Virus record (IMG/VR): IMGVR_UViG_3300038441_000199
Location: 1 to 29,790 of that record
Source: a virus
Length of the DNA stretch: 29,790 nucleotides
Reading direction: 5' to 3' (one strand)
Shown here: piece after piece, positions 1 to 6,712 of the stretch
How the letters are laid out: each line of letters starts with the position of its first letter
Numbering within the stretch: the stretch's first letter is position 1
Translations under genes and position numbers: made by a program
The notes under the pieces: model-generated
The model's input: the letters and a program-made list of their open reading frames with translations, nothing else
What the model was told of the DNA's origin: nothing
The model's database searches: none

Positions 1-2
1 AC

Positions 3-290
3 GCTCTTCGGAAGGAGACGGAGCGGCTAATCAAGGGCTACCAACTGGAGGGCGGGGTTGTATGCCTGCACCTGCGCCGGCTCCAGTCCGCCCTCGACGC
101 CCAATCCGCCGAGCTGAAGCGCCTGGAGGGGAAGGCGGCGAGGTATGAGTGGCTGCGGGATGCCGATGACCTTACCCCGATTTCCTCGTGCGGCACGAAG
201 AGGCGAGGTGACTTCATCTGGATTTACAGCGGGGCGGAACTCGACGCTGCAATCGACGCCGCAATGAAGGAGAGCAAAGATGAAGGCTGA
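3..290 (+). CDS. Phage hypothetical protein, 5' end missing
   Basis: An open frame enters from the left edge and ends at a TGA at 288-290, giving 95 visible residues with no start codon in the window. The N-terminal part is a charged helix likely to form a coiled coil. The middle contains YEWLRD (about residue 48 of the visible part) and the end has ELDAAIDAAM. This pairing is familiar from small proteins in accessory operons of proteobacterial phages, but no function is established. The stop overlaps the start of the next gene at 280 by 11 bases, which suggests translational coupling. It is certainly coding in style; its role is unknown. Confidence 0.7.
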   Translation, partial: ALRKETERLIKGYQLEGGVVCLHLRRLQSALDAQSAELKRLEGKAARYEWLRDADDLTPISSCGTKRRGDFIWIYSGAELDAAIDAAMKESKDEG

Positions 291-603
291 ACTTTTGAAG
301 ATGGCTGCGGAGATGCGGGAGCGGAGAGAGCCTGCGTTTGGCGATGTGCTGTACGCTTGGTCCGACCGCCTCGAAGCCCTTGCCGCCACTACCAGAGGGA
401 CGGAGGTGCGCAAGGCCGTGCTGACTGCGCCGGAGCGCATCTGGCTCCAGATCAGCGAGGACGAGGACCATTACAACGAGTCGTTCCCGCATCACGTCGG
501 GGAGGAGATTACGTGGTGCCAAGACAGCGTGCTGGCGTGCGAGGTGGAGTATGTGCGCGCTGACCTTGCCTGCCGCTCCAAGATGCTGGGAGGTGGCGCG
601 TGA
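280..603 (+). CDS. Phage hypothetical protein (107 aa)
   Basis: The ATG at 280 lies inside the end of the preceding gene, with a GGAGAG Shine-Dalgarno-like stretch just upstream. The N-terminal half is helical and charged. The C-terminal half reads APERIWLQI, then EEITWCQD, then VEYVRADL, a pattern recurrent in small phage proteins of unknown function. The stop codon overlaps the next start as GTGA. I see no catalytic motif and assign no function. Confidence 0.75.
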   Translation: MKAELLKMAAEMRERREPAFGDVLYAWSDRLEALAATTRGTEVRKAVLTAPERIWLQISEDEDHYNESFPHHVGEEITWCQDSVLACEVEYVRADLACRSKMLGGGA

Positions 604-782
604 GCGAGAAAATGTTTTACGTCGTGATGCTGTCGGCCTGCGGCTATGTGTTAGGCCTGTTCGCCTATAGCACTTGGGCGGACATTGAGTGCAAAACACG
701 CGGCTACGATACGTCGTACGTCAGTCTGGTCTTTACGTCGGTGTGCGAAACCTATCCGTGGAACAAGGGGAGCCCCCGATGA
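600..782 (+). CDS. Small predicted membrane protein (60 aa)
   Basis: It starts at GTG 600, overlapping the previous TGA (GTGA), and ends at 782, overlapping the next ATG. Residues about 5-27 (FYVVMLSACGYVLGLFAYST and a little more) form one hydrophobic segment that could span the membrane. The rest is polar, with two cysteines. Its place in a tightly coupled operon argues that it is real despite its size. Function is unknown. A holin role is not supported: there is only one membrane segment and no endolysin nearby. Confidence 0.6.
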   Translation: MSEKMFYVVMLSACGYVLGLFAYSTWADIECKTRGYDTSYVSLVFTSVCETYPWNKGSPR

Positions 783-1063
783 GCAAGGAAAAGGCCCTGG
801 CGCTGGCGTCAAAGGTCGGCGTCAAGCCGCTACCTATGGAAGGTCACTGCTGGATTGGTGATCTGTGCTTCAACCCCGACGAACTCGCGCAGTTCTACGC
901 CGAGGCCCGAGCGGAGGCGCTGAAGGATGCGATTGCTGAATGCGAGAAGGTGCAGTCCGCGATCAAGCACGATCACTCGATTGCCGATACGTGGCGCCGT
1001 GGCTACAAGCACGGGAAGCTACAGTGCATCGAGGTCATCGAAAAGTTGAAGGAGCCGCAATGA
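779..1063 (+). CDS. Phage hypothetical protein (94 aa)
   Basis: I chose ATG 779 because it overlaps the previous stop as ATGA and follows an AAGGGGAG stretch. A longer in-frame start at 689 would lie deep inside the upstream gene. The protein begins MSKEKALALASKVG, has a CWIGDLCFNPDELAQFYAEA segment, and then a long charged helix. This resembles short phage proteins in which an N-terminal segment precedes an ELxxFYxxA helix. No enzymatic motif is seen. It ends in ATGA with the next gene. Confidence 0.65.
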   Translation: MSKEKALALASKVGVKPLPMEGHCWIGDLCFNPDELAQFYAEARAEALKDAIAECEKVQSAIKHDHSIADTWRRGYKHGKLQCIEVIEKLKEPQ

Positions 1064-1395
1064 ACGACCAGCAGTGGGAGGCCAAGGTGCGGGCTGAGTT
1101 TGAGGCTATGGCCCGTTCGCGCTGGCCCGATATGTCATTCGCGCGCACCGGCTGGGGTGATGGCTACGACGTGCCCCACGTCTACAACATGTGGACCGGC
1201 TACGTCGCCCGCGCAGAGCAGGACAAGGTGGCCACGGAGGATGCGCAGGCCGAGATTGACCGGCTGATGCTGGAATTCTGCCCAGCCGAGATGACCGGCG
1301 AGCAGATCGCGCGCTGGGAAGCGGCCCAGGTTCCTGCCAGCACAGAGGACACTGCCGCAATCGATGCCGCCCTCGCAGGAGTAGCCAAGAAATGA
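1060..1395 (+). CDS. Phage hypothetical protein (111 aa)
   Basis: ATG 1060 overlaps the preceding stop as ATGA, with a GGAG-rich stretch upstream (AAGGAGCCGCA). The sequence is mostly helical and acidic. It has an aromatic core around residues 22-47 (RWPDMSFARTGWGDGYDVP, then YNMWTGYVAR), reminiscent of short phage proteins in which a W-x-G-[YF] segment precedes a helix. Function is unknown. The tail is alanine-rich and overlaps the next start. Confidence 0.65.
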   Translation: MNDQQWEAKVRAEFEAMARSRWPDMSFARTGWGDGYDVPHVYNMWTGYVARAEQDKVATEDAQAEIDRLMLEFCPAEMTGEQIARWEAAQVPASTEDTAAIDAALAGVAKK

Positions 1396-1658
1396 ACAAG
1401 AGACAAGCCTTTCGTGTCGCGCTTGCCGTCAACGCCAACTACATACTCCAAGGCGCGGAGACGGCCTGCATTACCGAGCGCATCAGCGAGGACGATGGCC
1501 GCAGGTTCAGCGAAGCCCAAGAACAAATGGCCCTTGGAATGCTTCGCAGAGCGGGGCTGCCCGAAGACGCGCGCTACTGGCAGGCTGATGAAATTCTGGA
1601 CGCCATCATAGGCCCTGCCGCCCTCGCATCACGCAATGGGGGTGGGGACCGTGGATAA
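1392..1658 (+). CDS. Phage hypothetical protein (88 aa)
   Basis: ATG 1392 overlaps the preceding TGA as ATGA, with GCAGGAG about 8 bases upstream. The protein is predicted helical with a basic N-terminus. It contains RISEDDGRRFSEAQEQMALGMLRRAGLP in the middle, which I do not recognise as a named domain. The stop lies within the start region of the next gene. It is likely real from operon structure; function is unknown. Confidence 0.6.
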   Translation: MNKRQAFRVALAVNANYILQGAETACITERISEDDGRRFSEAQEQMALGMLRRAGLPEDARYWQADEILDAIIGPAALASRNGGGDRG

Positions 1659-1821
1659 GGCACTTTCGAGCGCCCCGCGCTGGAGCGACTGCCAGCACGA
1701 ATGGAAGGAAGTCGAGTCGCAGTGGAACAACGAGCGCTACACGTCGGTGACGTGCAAGAAGTGCCACTGTCCCGGCGAGCGGGACGAACGGACCGGAGAA
1801 GTGTTTTGGCCCGCAACGTGA
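1651..1821 (+). CDS. Small zinc-ribbon-like phage protein
   Basis: The product has a CxxHxW pair near the N-terminus and a CKKCHCPGE motif near the C-terminus, followed by GEVFWPAT. The spacing of the Cys/His pairs suggests one bound zinc, and the CPGE...VFWPAT ending recurs in small phage proteins. The start is uncertain. GTG 1651 has the G-rich sequence GGGGTGGGGA just upstream and overlaps the previous stop by 8 bases. ATG 1636 and GTG 1642 are in frame, but their upstream context is poorer. It may bind nucleic acid, but that is inference only. Confidence 0.65.
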   Translation: MDKALSSAPRWSDCQHEWKEVESQWNNERYTSVTCKKCHCPGERDERTGEVFWPAT

Positions 1822-1836
1822 ACGGAGGTGAGAGCC

Positions 1837-2070
1837 ATGGGTAAGGCAGAGGTGCTGAAGGTGGGCGACAAGGTGATTGCGCTGACCAGCGTCTATGACG
1901 ACGGCCAGGACCATCACCCTCCCGGCTACTACTGCTACGAGGGCGATGAGTTGATCGTGAAAGAGATTCGACACGGCCTAGTCATTGTCGCACACGAAGG
2001 CAGAGAGGGCGGATTTTGGCTTGAGGCGCACGAGTTCCGCGCCCTAAACCCTAAGCAGCAGGAGAAGTGA
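1837..2070 (+). CDS. Small beta-rich (SH3-like) phage protein
   Basis: I chose ATG 1837 because a near-perfect GGAGGTGA lies 5 bases upstream; GTG 1828 is in frame but would sit inside that ribosome-binding site. The 77 residues read as short beta strands, with VGDKVIALTS, GDELIVKEI, GLVIVAHEG and GGFWLEAHEFRAL, as in small SH3-like barrels. No catalytic residues are recognisable. This is the only gene in the plus-strand operon separated from its upstream neighbour by a gap (15 bases) carrying its own strong ribosome-binding site. Confidence 0.65.
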   Translation: MGKAEVLKVGDKVIALTSVYDDGQDHHPPGYYCYEGDELIVKEIRHGLVIVAHEGREGGFWLEAHEFRALNPKQQEK

Positions 2071-2279
2071 AGGTGAAACTGAAGCAGCGAGAAGCGAATC
2101 AAAAGGCCATCGCCTGCGCGGCCGGGATCATTGAATCAGAAGACTTCACTAGCCTGTTCGGTGAGGACTACGGATTCAGCGAGAAAGAAGCCGAGCAAGC
2201 CCACAACGATGCGGTGATGCGTAAGGCACAGCAGATGGTTGTGCGCCGTATCTCCGCCATGCTCAAGGACCAGCCATGA
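2067..2279 (+). CDS. Phage hypothetical protein (70 aa)
   Basis: The start is GTG 2067, overlapping the previous TGA as GTGA and preceded by GCAGGAGAA. A second GTG at 2073 is possible. The product is an all-helical, charged protein with no recognised motif. Its end (KDQP) overlaps an ATG at 2276 that opens only a 15-codon frame. Function is unknown. Confidence 0.6.
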   Translation: MKVKLKQREANQKAIACAAGIIESEDFTSLFGEDYGFSEKEAEQAHNDAVMRKAQQMVVRRISAMLKDQP

Positions 2280-2315
2280 CCAACGCCGATACCGCAGACA
2301 CCGTGGAGCTGCGCT

Positions 2316-2495
2316 ATGCGTAGACCGCCATCTGGTTCTATGTGCTGGTGGAAAGCCATCGGCGCGCTTGAGTGGCGCTTTGGCTACTGCACCTATGTGA
2401 GCGGCCCCAACATGATCCGCATGGGGTTCTGGAACGGCGACAGCACCAACGGCCCTGTAGTTTCAATCGGAGATATTGAATGGAAGCCTTACTGA
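2316..2495 (+). CDS. Small phage protein (59 aa), easily missed
   Basis: An open frame from ATG 2316 to TGA 2493-2495 encodes 59 residues rich in Trp, Gly and Met (CWWKAIGALEWRFGYC near the start, IGDIEWKPY at the end). GGAG lies about 7 bases upstream of the ATG, and the frame fills an otherwise unexplained 200-base gap between two coupled genes. Its stop overlaps the next start by 16 bases. The composition suggests a compact beta domain. I do not recognise the family. Confidence 0.55.
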   Translation: MRRPPSGSMCWWKAIGALEWRFGYCTYVSGPNMIRMGFWNGDSTNGPVVSIGDIEWKPY

Positions 2496-3184
2496 AGAAG
2501 ATCGAGGGATACTGCTTTTCCTGCGAAGCAGGACCGCTGGAGGGATGCAGGGATTGGCAGGAATTAAAGAAGCTCGTGGCTCTCGCCCAAGAATCGCCCG
2601 CCCTGAGCGCCTTCGACAAGGCCGTTGATGATGAGCTTCCTTGCGTCAGCGTCGTGCCCTACAACAGCCACGAAATCTGCAAGTGGTTCGCAGGCAATGT
2701 CCGTCAGCGGCTGGCAGCACATGTACCGTCCGGGGCGGCGGAGGCTCTGGAGGGACGTTTCTTCGTGGATCACGGCGTGCTGCATGATCGCAAGACCGGA
2801 ATGCACTGGCGGGAGCGCGATGGCTACCCCGCAACCGAGGACTGCGACAGCCTGAACGCCATCGAGCAAGCCGCGCCCGGGGGTGTCTCTGAACGCTACC
2901 TGCGCCGCTGCTACATGGATGACACCGAGTTCGCGCAGACGCTGACCACCCCACCCGCCGCTGGGGTATCGCATGGCGAGGCGGTGGAGACGGCATGGCT
3001 TGTTGAGCGGCATGACCTGGGGCCGATCCACTACCTGTGTCACAACAGCCTGGGCTTTGACTGGACGCCCGACCACCTGAAGGCTTGCCGCTTCGCCCGG
3101 CGAAGCGATGCCGAGCAGATGGCAGAAGGTGGCGAGCTTCTGGACCTGCGCATCTGCGAACACCAGTGGGGGCCGTCATGCTAG
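2480..3184 (+). CDS. Phage hypothetical protein with C-terminal WLVER...HxWG domain (234 aa)
   Basis: It starts at ATG 2480 inside the preceding gene, with GGAGATATTGA upstream. The first half contains helical segments and FFVDHGVLHDRKTGMHWRERD. The last 60 or so residues run AWLVER, HDLGPIHYLC, FDWTPDHLKACRFARRSDAEQM, ending EHQWG. This segment recurs in many phage accessory proteins, appended to different N-termini, and is of unknown function. The modular make-up suggests the C-terminus is a shared recognition or dimerisation unit, but this is inference. Confidence 0.7.
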   Translation: MEALLKKIEGYCFSCEAGPLEGCRDWQELKKLVALAQESPALSAFDKAVDDELPCVSVVPYNSHEICKWFAGNVRQRLAAHVPSGAAEALEGRFFVDHGVLHDRKTGMHWRERDGYPATEDCDSLNAIEQAAPGGVSERYLRRCYMDDTEFAQTLTTPPAAGVSHGEAVETAWLVERHDLGPIHYLCHNSLGFDWTPDHLKACRFARRSDAEQMAEGGELLDLRICEHQWGPSC

Positions 3185-3477
3185 TGATCTGCGACCACTC
3201 CGAGATAGAGAAGAAAAACCGCATGGCGATGGCGGCCGTATTCGCACAGGGTGATGAAATCGCTAGGCTCAAGAAGGAACTGGCCGAGTCTGCGCCGTAC
3301 TGGCTCTGCTACTCCATCGCCAACTACATCAAACGCGAGCCCTGCCAGCGCAAGGGCGACACCGAGTGCAAGCACACCGGGGATTGCCTGACCGAGTGGT
3401 GCGCGCCGTGCGCCGCCAAGGCATGGATGAAGGAACGTCGCCGCCTAGCGCGACAGAAGCCCGAGGAACCGAAATGA
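3178..3477 (+). CDS. Cysteine-rich phage protein (99 aa)
   Basis: The start is ATG 3178, overlapping the preceding TAG by 7 bases; GTG 3184 is in frame as an alternative. G-rich GTGGGGG lies upstream. A helical N-terminal half (IARLKKELAES) is followed by a cluster of cysteines and a histidine: CQRKG, ECKHTGDC, then EWCAPCAAKAW. This is best read as a zinc-binding knuckle. The WCAPC resembles a thioredoxin-type CxxC only superficially, because the flanking fold is absent. The stop overlaps the next ATG. Confidence 0.6.
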   Translation: MLVICDHSEIEKKNRMAMAAVFAQGDEIARLKKELAESAPYWLCYSIANYIKREPCQRKGDTECKHTGDCLTEWCAPCAAKAWMKERRRLARQKPEEPK

Positions 3478-3983
3478 GCAACGTGACGCGAGAGCAGGCC
3501 CTTGAGGCGCTGCGCCTCATCAACCCGATCCGCACGGCAGACACGTTCCTTTCGCGCCGCCCAGCGGCACAAGCGGTAGAAACCCTTCTCGCCTTCATCG
3601 AGGCCGCGCCGGAGAAGGGAGGGGAGAGCGAGACAATCGCTGTCAAGGCCGAGACGTTGCAACGCTGGTGGTCGCGGTTCATGGGCTACACCGACGATGC
3701 GCGGGATTGGAACTACAGCCACATCGTAGAGGCTGCCGACGAGATGCGGCTAATGCTGGAGGGCAAAGGATTGCCGGCCCGATACGTCGCCCACCCCGCT
3801 GCCGCCAAGGAGCCGGGGGTGATAGTGGACGAAACTCTAAACAGGTTCGAGCGCTGCGTATCAACTCTGGTTTCTCCCGAGTACGCCGACGGGTACCGCG
3901 AAGCCTGCGAGCATATCCGCGCCGCCCTGACCGCAGCCCTCGCGCAGCAGCAGCAGCAGCAGGGGACGAGGAAGGAGGGCTAG
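3474..3983 (+). CDS. Phage hypothetical protein with C-terminal polyglutamine (169 aa)
   Basis: ATG 3474 overlaps the previous TGA as ATGA. It is favoured over an upstream in-frame ATG at 3366 that lies inside the neighbouring gene. The protein is helical, with a segment QRWWSRFMGYTDDARDWNYSH and, near the end, YADGYREACEHIRAAL, both in a style known from phage accessory genes. The C-terminus carries six glutamines encoded by a perfect (CAG)6 run at 3945-3962. Its TAG stop at 3981-3983 overlaps the stop of the converging minus-strand gene. Function is unknown. Confidence 0.65.
   Translation: MSNVTREQALEALRLINPIRTADTFLSRRPAAQAVETLLAFIEAAPEKGGESETIAVKAETLQRWWSRFMGYTDDARDWNYSHIVEAADEMRLMLEGKGLPARYVAHPAAAKEPGVIVDETLNRFERCVSTLVSPEYADGYREACEHIRAALTAALAQQQQQQGTRKEG
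3945..3962 (+). repeat. (CAG)6 trinucleotide repeat
   Basis: Six perfect CAG units encode a Gln6 tract near the C-terminus of the last plus-strand gene. A tract of this kind can change length by polymerase slippage without shifting the frame. Confidence 0.9.
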
Positions 3984-4645
3984 GGCGGGGCCACCGCGAC
4001 AGTGAAGGCAACGCGGGTAGCCCCTGTGTCTGGCGCGGTGAAGGCCCCCGGAGTCTCTGACGATGCCGTCAGGTTTCTCCGAGCCGTGCCAACGCCGCTG
4101 CCAGTGCCTCCTCCTGTGCTGGCCGCTGAGATGAAGTTCGTGTAGTTCGTCGGAGCTGCCGTGGGGACCGAACCGCCGCCCTGCCCCATCAGTGCTACCA
4201 GCCACAAGTAATCGTCGCTGACGCCCGGATTATGAACTGGCGGCGTGTCGTTTGTTCCGGCGTTCTCTGCCATGGTCGCGGTCAGGGAGCTAAAATTGCT
4301 GATGCGATAGGCGACAGCGGCGCTTTGCTCTGCGGCTGATGTGTCCATGGTCAGGGCATCAGTGCCGTCAGCGACCTTCCAGACCAGCGCGCCACCGCCG
4401 CTAGTGCCAGGGTCTTGATCGTAGATGGCCCAGCCTGTTCCGCTGGAAATCGAGGCGGTTACTACGCCATCGAACCCGAAGAACACCACTAGCCCATCGC
4501 CTACCTGCACCCCTGACGGCAAGGTGATGGGGTGGCTGGTTACGTCTGAGTTCTGCGTGCTGTTGGCGGTCGTTTCGACCACGGGATACGAGGCAGCCGC
4601 AGCGCCCTTGAACGTCGCAAAGCAGATAGCTTGAGAAGCGCCCAT
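3980..4645 (-). CDS. Fibre-like or tail-associated structural protein (221 aa)
   Basis: It starts at ATG 4645 directly after the TAA of the fibre gene and is the last gene of the late operon. The sequence is rich in Gly, Ser, Thr and Ala with alternating beta strands (SHPITLPSGVQVGDGLVVFF, GATRVAFTVAVAPP), and has no charged helices or membrane segments. That composition fits a beta-sandwich receptor-binding or fibre-tip domain. Position after the main fibre supports a role in host attachment or as a fibre accessory. I do not recognise an exact family. Its stop shares CTAG with the facing gene. Confidence 0.6.
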   Translation of the reverse strand: MGASQAICFATFKGAAAASYPVVETTANSTQNSDVTSHPITLPSGVQVGDGLVVFFGFDGVVTASISSGTGWAIYDQDPGTSGGGALVWKVADGTDALTMDTSAAEQSAAVAYRISNFSSLTATMAENAGTNDTPPVHNPGVSDDYLWLVALMGQGGGSVPTAAPTNYTNFISAASTGGGTGSGVGTARRNLTASSETPGAFTAPDTGATRVAFTVAVAPP

Positions 4646-6712
4646 TTAAGTAAGCCCCGATCCCGAGATGATCCAGACCGTACTCGTAACCTTGATCGCG
4701 GTCGCCACCCCGTTCTCTGCCAGCGTGCGCGTGCCGGTCGTGGTAGTGCCGCCGAGGTACATGGTGTCCGAAGTAATGGCGATAGCGACTGTGTTGGTGT
4801 CCCGATTGACGAAGGTCAGGGTAGTTCCAAGCGGATAGGCAACGCTGGCATTCGCCGGGATCGTATAGGTGTCGCCTGCGCCATCACCCGAAGCATGGAA
4901 GATGTGCTTGCCGGAGTCGGCCAGGACAGCCGTATAGTTGCCGGTCTGAGCATTCTGCGGAATCTCCAGATAGCCGACATTAATACCGCTGTTCTGGGTG
5001 ATCTGCCCGACTACCGTCATGGCTCCGACTGACGTGACCGTAACCGTATCCGTCAGGGTGCCGCCCACCATGAGACGCAGTTTGTAGGTGCAGTCCTCGC
5101 TGGCATTGGTTGCGTCGGACCATGTGAACTCTTGGCTAGCAGCTACTCGATTTGTACCGCTGGCGTTCTCAAGCTCATATTCAACGCCTGTACCAAAGCC
5201 CGACGCAGCCGTGCCGCTGGTGATATGGCTGTGCCGGCTGCTGTAGGTTACGGCGTTCGTGACCGCATCGCTTACCTCAACATGGAACTGCCGATCCGGC
5301 GAAGTCGTGCCGAGGCCCAGCCAGCCGCCATTAGTGCCGCCCGAGGCTGCGCCTTTCAGGACCATTGCCTGCGTCAGCGTGCCATTCACACGGACGGTGT
5401 AGTTGAAGTCCGCAACGCTGTTGGTATGGTCAGTGAACTGCGCCGCCATCGTCGCCGCGATGTTGCCGGAGTTTCCGGTGTAACTGATCGTGGAGAAGTT
5501 GTTGGCGGTGTTGCTGCTATTGCGAATGTCGATGCGCGCCGTGCTGCCTACGCCACCCGCCGTGGTAGAAGTGGACGAACTCACAAGCGCCGTCATGCCG
5601 GTGCGCTGGACGCCGAACACAGGGCTGCTATCAACACGCAGATTCAGCAAGCGCGAAGTCGTAGCTGATGCAGTATTCGTGATGTTCACGTCAATGGCGG
5701 TCGGAGCGCCGGAGGTATTCCAAGTGCCCGCGATAGACGAGGCAATCGTAGTACCCGAGCCCGTAACGCTGTAGCCGGAAATCGTCAAGGCCGAGGTATC
5801 GGCAGCAGGGGATAGCGTCAGGCCACCCAAGGTCGGCGTGTCAGTCGTCCCGAATCCAATGTCATCAGCGAAATCCGCTGCGCTTCTAGCAGTGACAGTA
5901 TTGTCCGCATTGATGCGCGGGAACGTCACGGCGCTAGGGTTTGTCAGCGTGGCAAAGCTGGTGCCTACAGTGGTAAAAGAAAAAGGCAGATTGCCATTCA
6001 GGATGCTCCAGTTGCCTGCGGTCTGCCCCGGAGTATCCACAAGGGCGCGGACGGTATCGCCAATCTGGACCGCCGATCCGCCAAGGGTTCCGGCCACGCT
6101 GATGAGCCAAATATCGCCTTTCAGAATCGCGCCAGCCGTGCCCGAGCCGCCCGTAGACGGGAACACGTTGCCGCTGGCGTCAAACGTACCACGATCATCC
6201 CAAAGATTGACGACTAGAGACTCGGCATAGGTCTTGGCCGCGTACTCGGTAATCAGGGCTGTAGGCGAATGGCTGGCATCGGTTGCATCGTTGCTGATCG
6301 TGTAGCCCGAAACGCCGGCAGACGCGACGGCCTCAACGTCGGTCCCGTTATCCCGCAGGAGCGCGGAAGCTCCAGCCGAAACCGTGACACCAGTTTGCCC
6401 AGACCGCTTGACCGTCAAAGACTCTGCCGTACCGTTCATGAAGTAGAACGATCCACGGCGTGGCTTATTCGGCCAGATGATATTTCGGCCCGTCGTCAGT
6501 ACCGTCCCAACGTCAGTTATGCGAATCGTCGCATACTGCCATTGAGCTGGAATGCCGGAGGTCAGGATGGAATAGTCCGCATCCGTAACAAGGGCAATAT
6601 TAACCTGCCCCGCAATAGCCGCGTCCTCGACTTCCGTCGCAGTGTTAAGCGGGATATGCGGCTGGGCCTGATTCTGGACCAGTTCAGTCAGTTCAAGAAA
6701 GTCAGTCGTCAT
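4646..6712 (-). CDS. Putative tail fibre protein (688 aa)
   Basis: This is probably the host-range fibre at the tail tip. ATG 6712 overlaps the preceding TGA as ATGA. The protein is almost devoid of charged helices and full of Ser, Thr, Gly, Asn and Ala, typical of trimeric beta-fibres. A shared phage segment, WDDRGTFDASGNVFPSTGG followed by GDIWLISVAG and VQIGDTVRALVD, sits around residues 165-235. The C-terminal 90 residues (SGKHIFHASGDG, TYTIPAN, LGTTLTFVNRDTN) match a terminal domain seen in many phage structural proteins. I see no intramolecular chaperone motif such as a peptidase S74 signature. Its place directly after the tip protein supports the call. Confidence 0.75.
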   Translation of the reverse strand: MTTDFLELTELVQNQAQPHIPLNTATEVEDAAIAGQVNIALVTDADYSILTSGIPAQWQYATIRITDVGTVLTTGRNIIWPNKPRRGSFYFMNGTAESLTVKRSGQTGVTVSAGASALLRDNGTDVEAVASAGVSGYTISNDATDASHSPTALITEYAAKTYAESLVVNLWDDRGTFDASGNVFPSTGGSGTAGAILKGDIWLISVAGTLGGSAVQIGDTVRALVDTPGQTAGNWSILNGNLPFSFTTVGTSFATLTNPSAVTFPRINADNTVTARSAADFADDIGFGTTDTPTLGGLTLSPAADTSALTISGYSVTGSGTTIASSIAGTWNTSGAPTAIDVNITNTASATTSRLLNLRVDSSPVFGVQRTGMTALVSSSTSTTAGGVGSTARIDIRNSSNTANNFSTISYTGNSGNIAATMAAQFTDHTNSVADFNYTVRVNGTLTQAMVLKGAASGGTNGGWLGLGTTSPDRQFHVEVSDAVTNAVTYSSRHSHITSGTAASGFGTGVEYELENASGTNRVAASQEFTWSDATNASEDCTYKLRLMVGGTLTDTVTVTSVGAMTVVGQITQNSGINVGYLEIPQNAQTGNYTAVLADSGKHIFHASGDGAGDTYTIPANASVAYPLGTTLTFVNRDTNTVAIAITSDTMYLGGTTTTGTRTLAENGVATAIKVTSTVWIISGSGLT

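Noticed and set aside
600-782. Holin candidate
   Set aside because: It has a single hydrophobic segment only, with no endolysin or spanin next to it, and it lies in the accessory operon.
2276-2323. A 15-codon frame beginning at ATG 2276
   Set aside because: It overlaps the previous stop as ATGA but is too short to judge; it may only pass ribosomes to ATG 2316.
3178-3477. Thioredoxin-like reading of WCAPC
   Set aside because: The surrounding sequence has further cysteines and a histidine in zinc-finger spacing and lacks the thioredoxin fold length and cis-proline.
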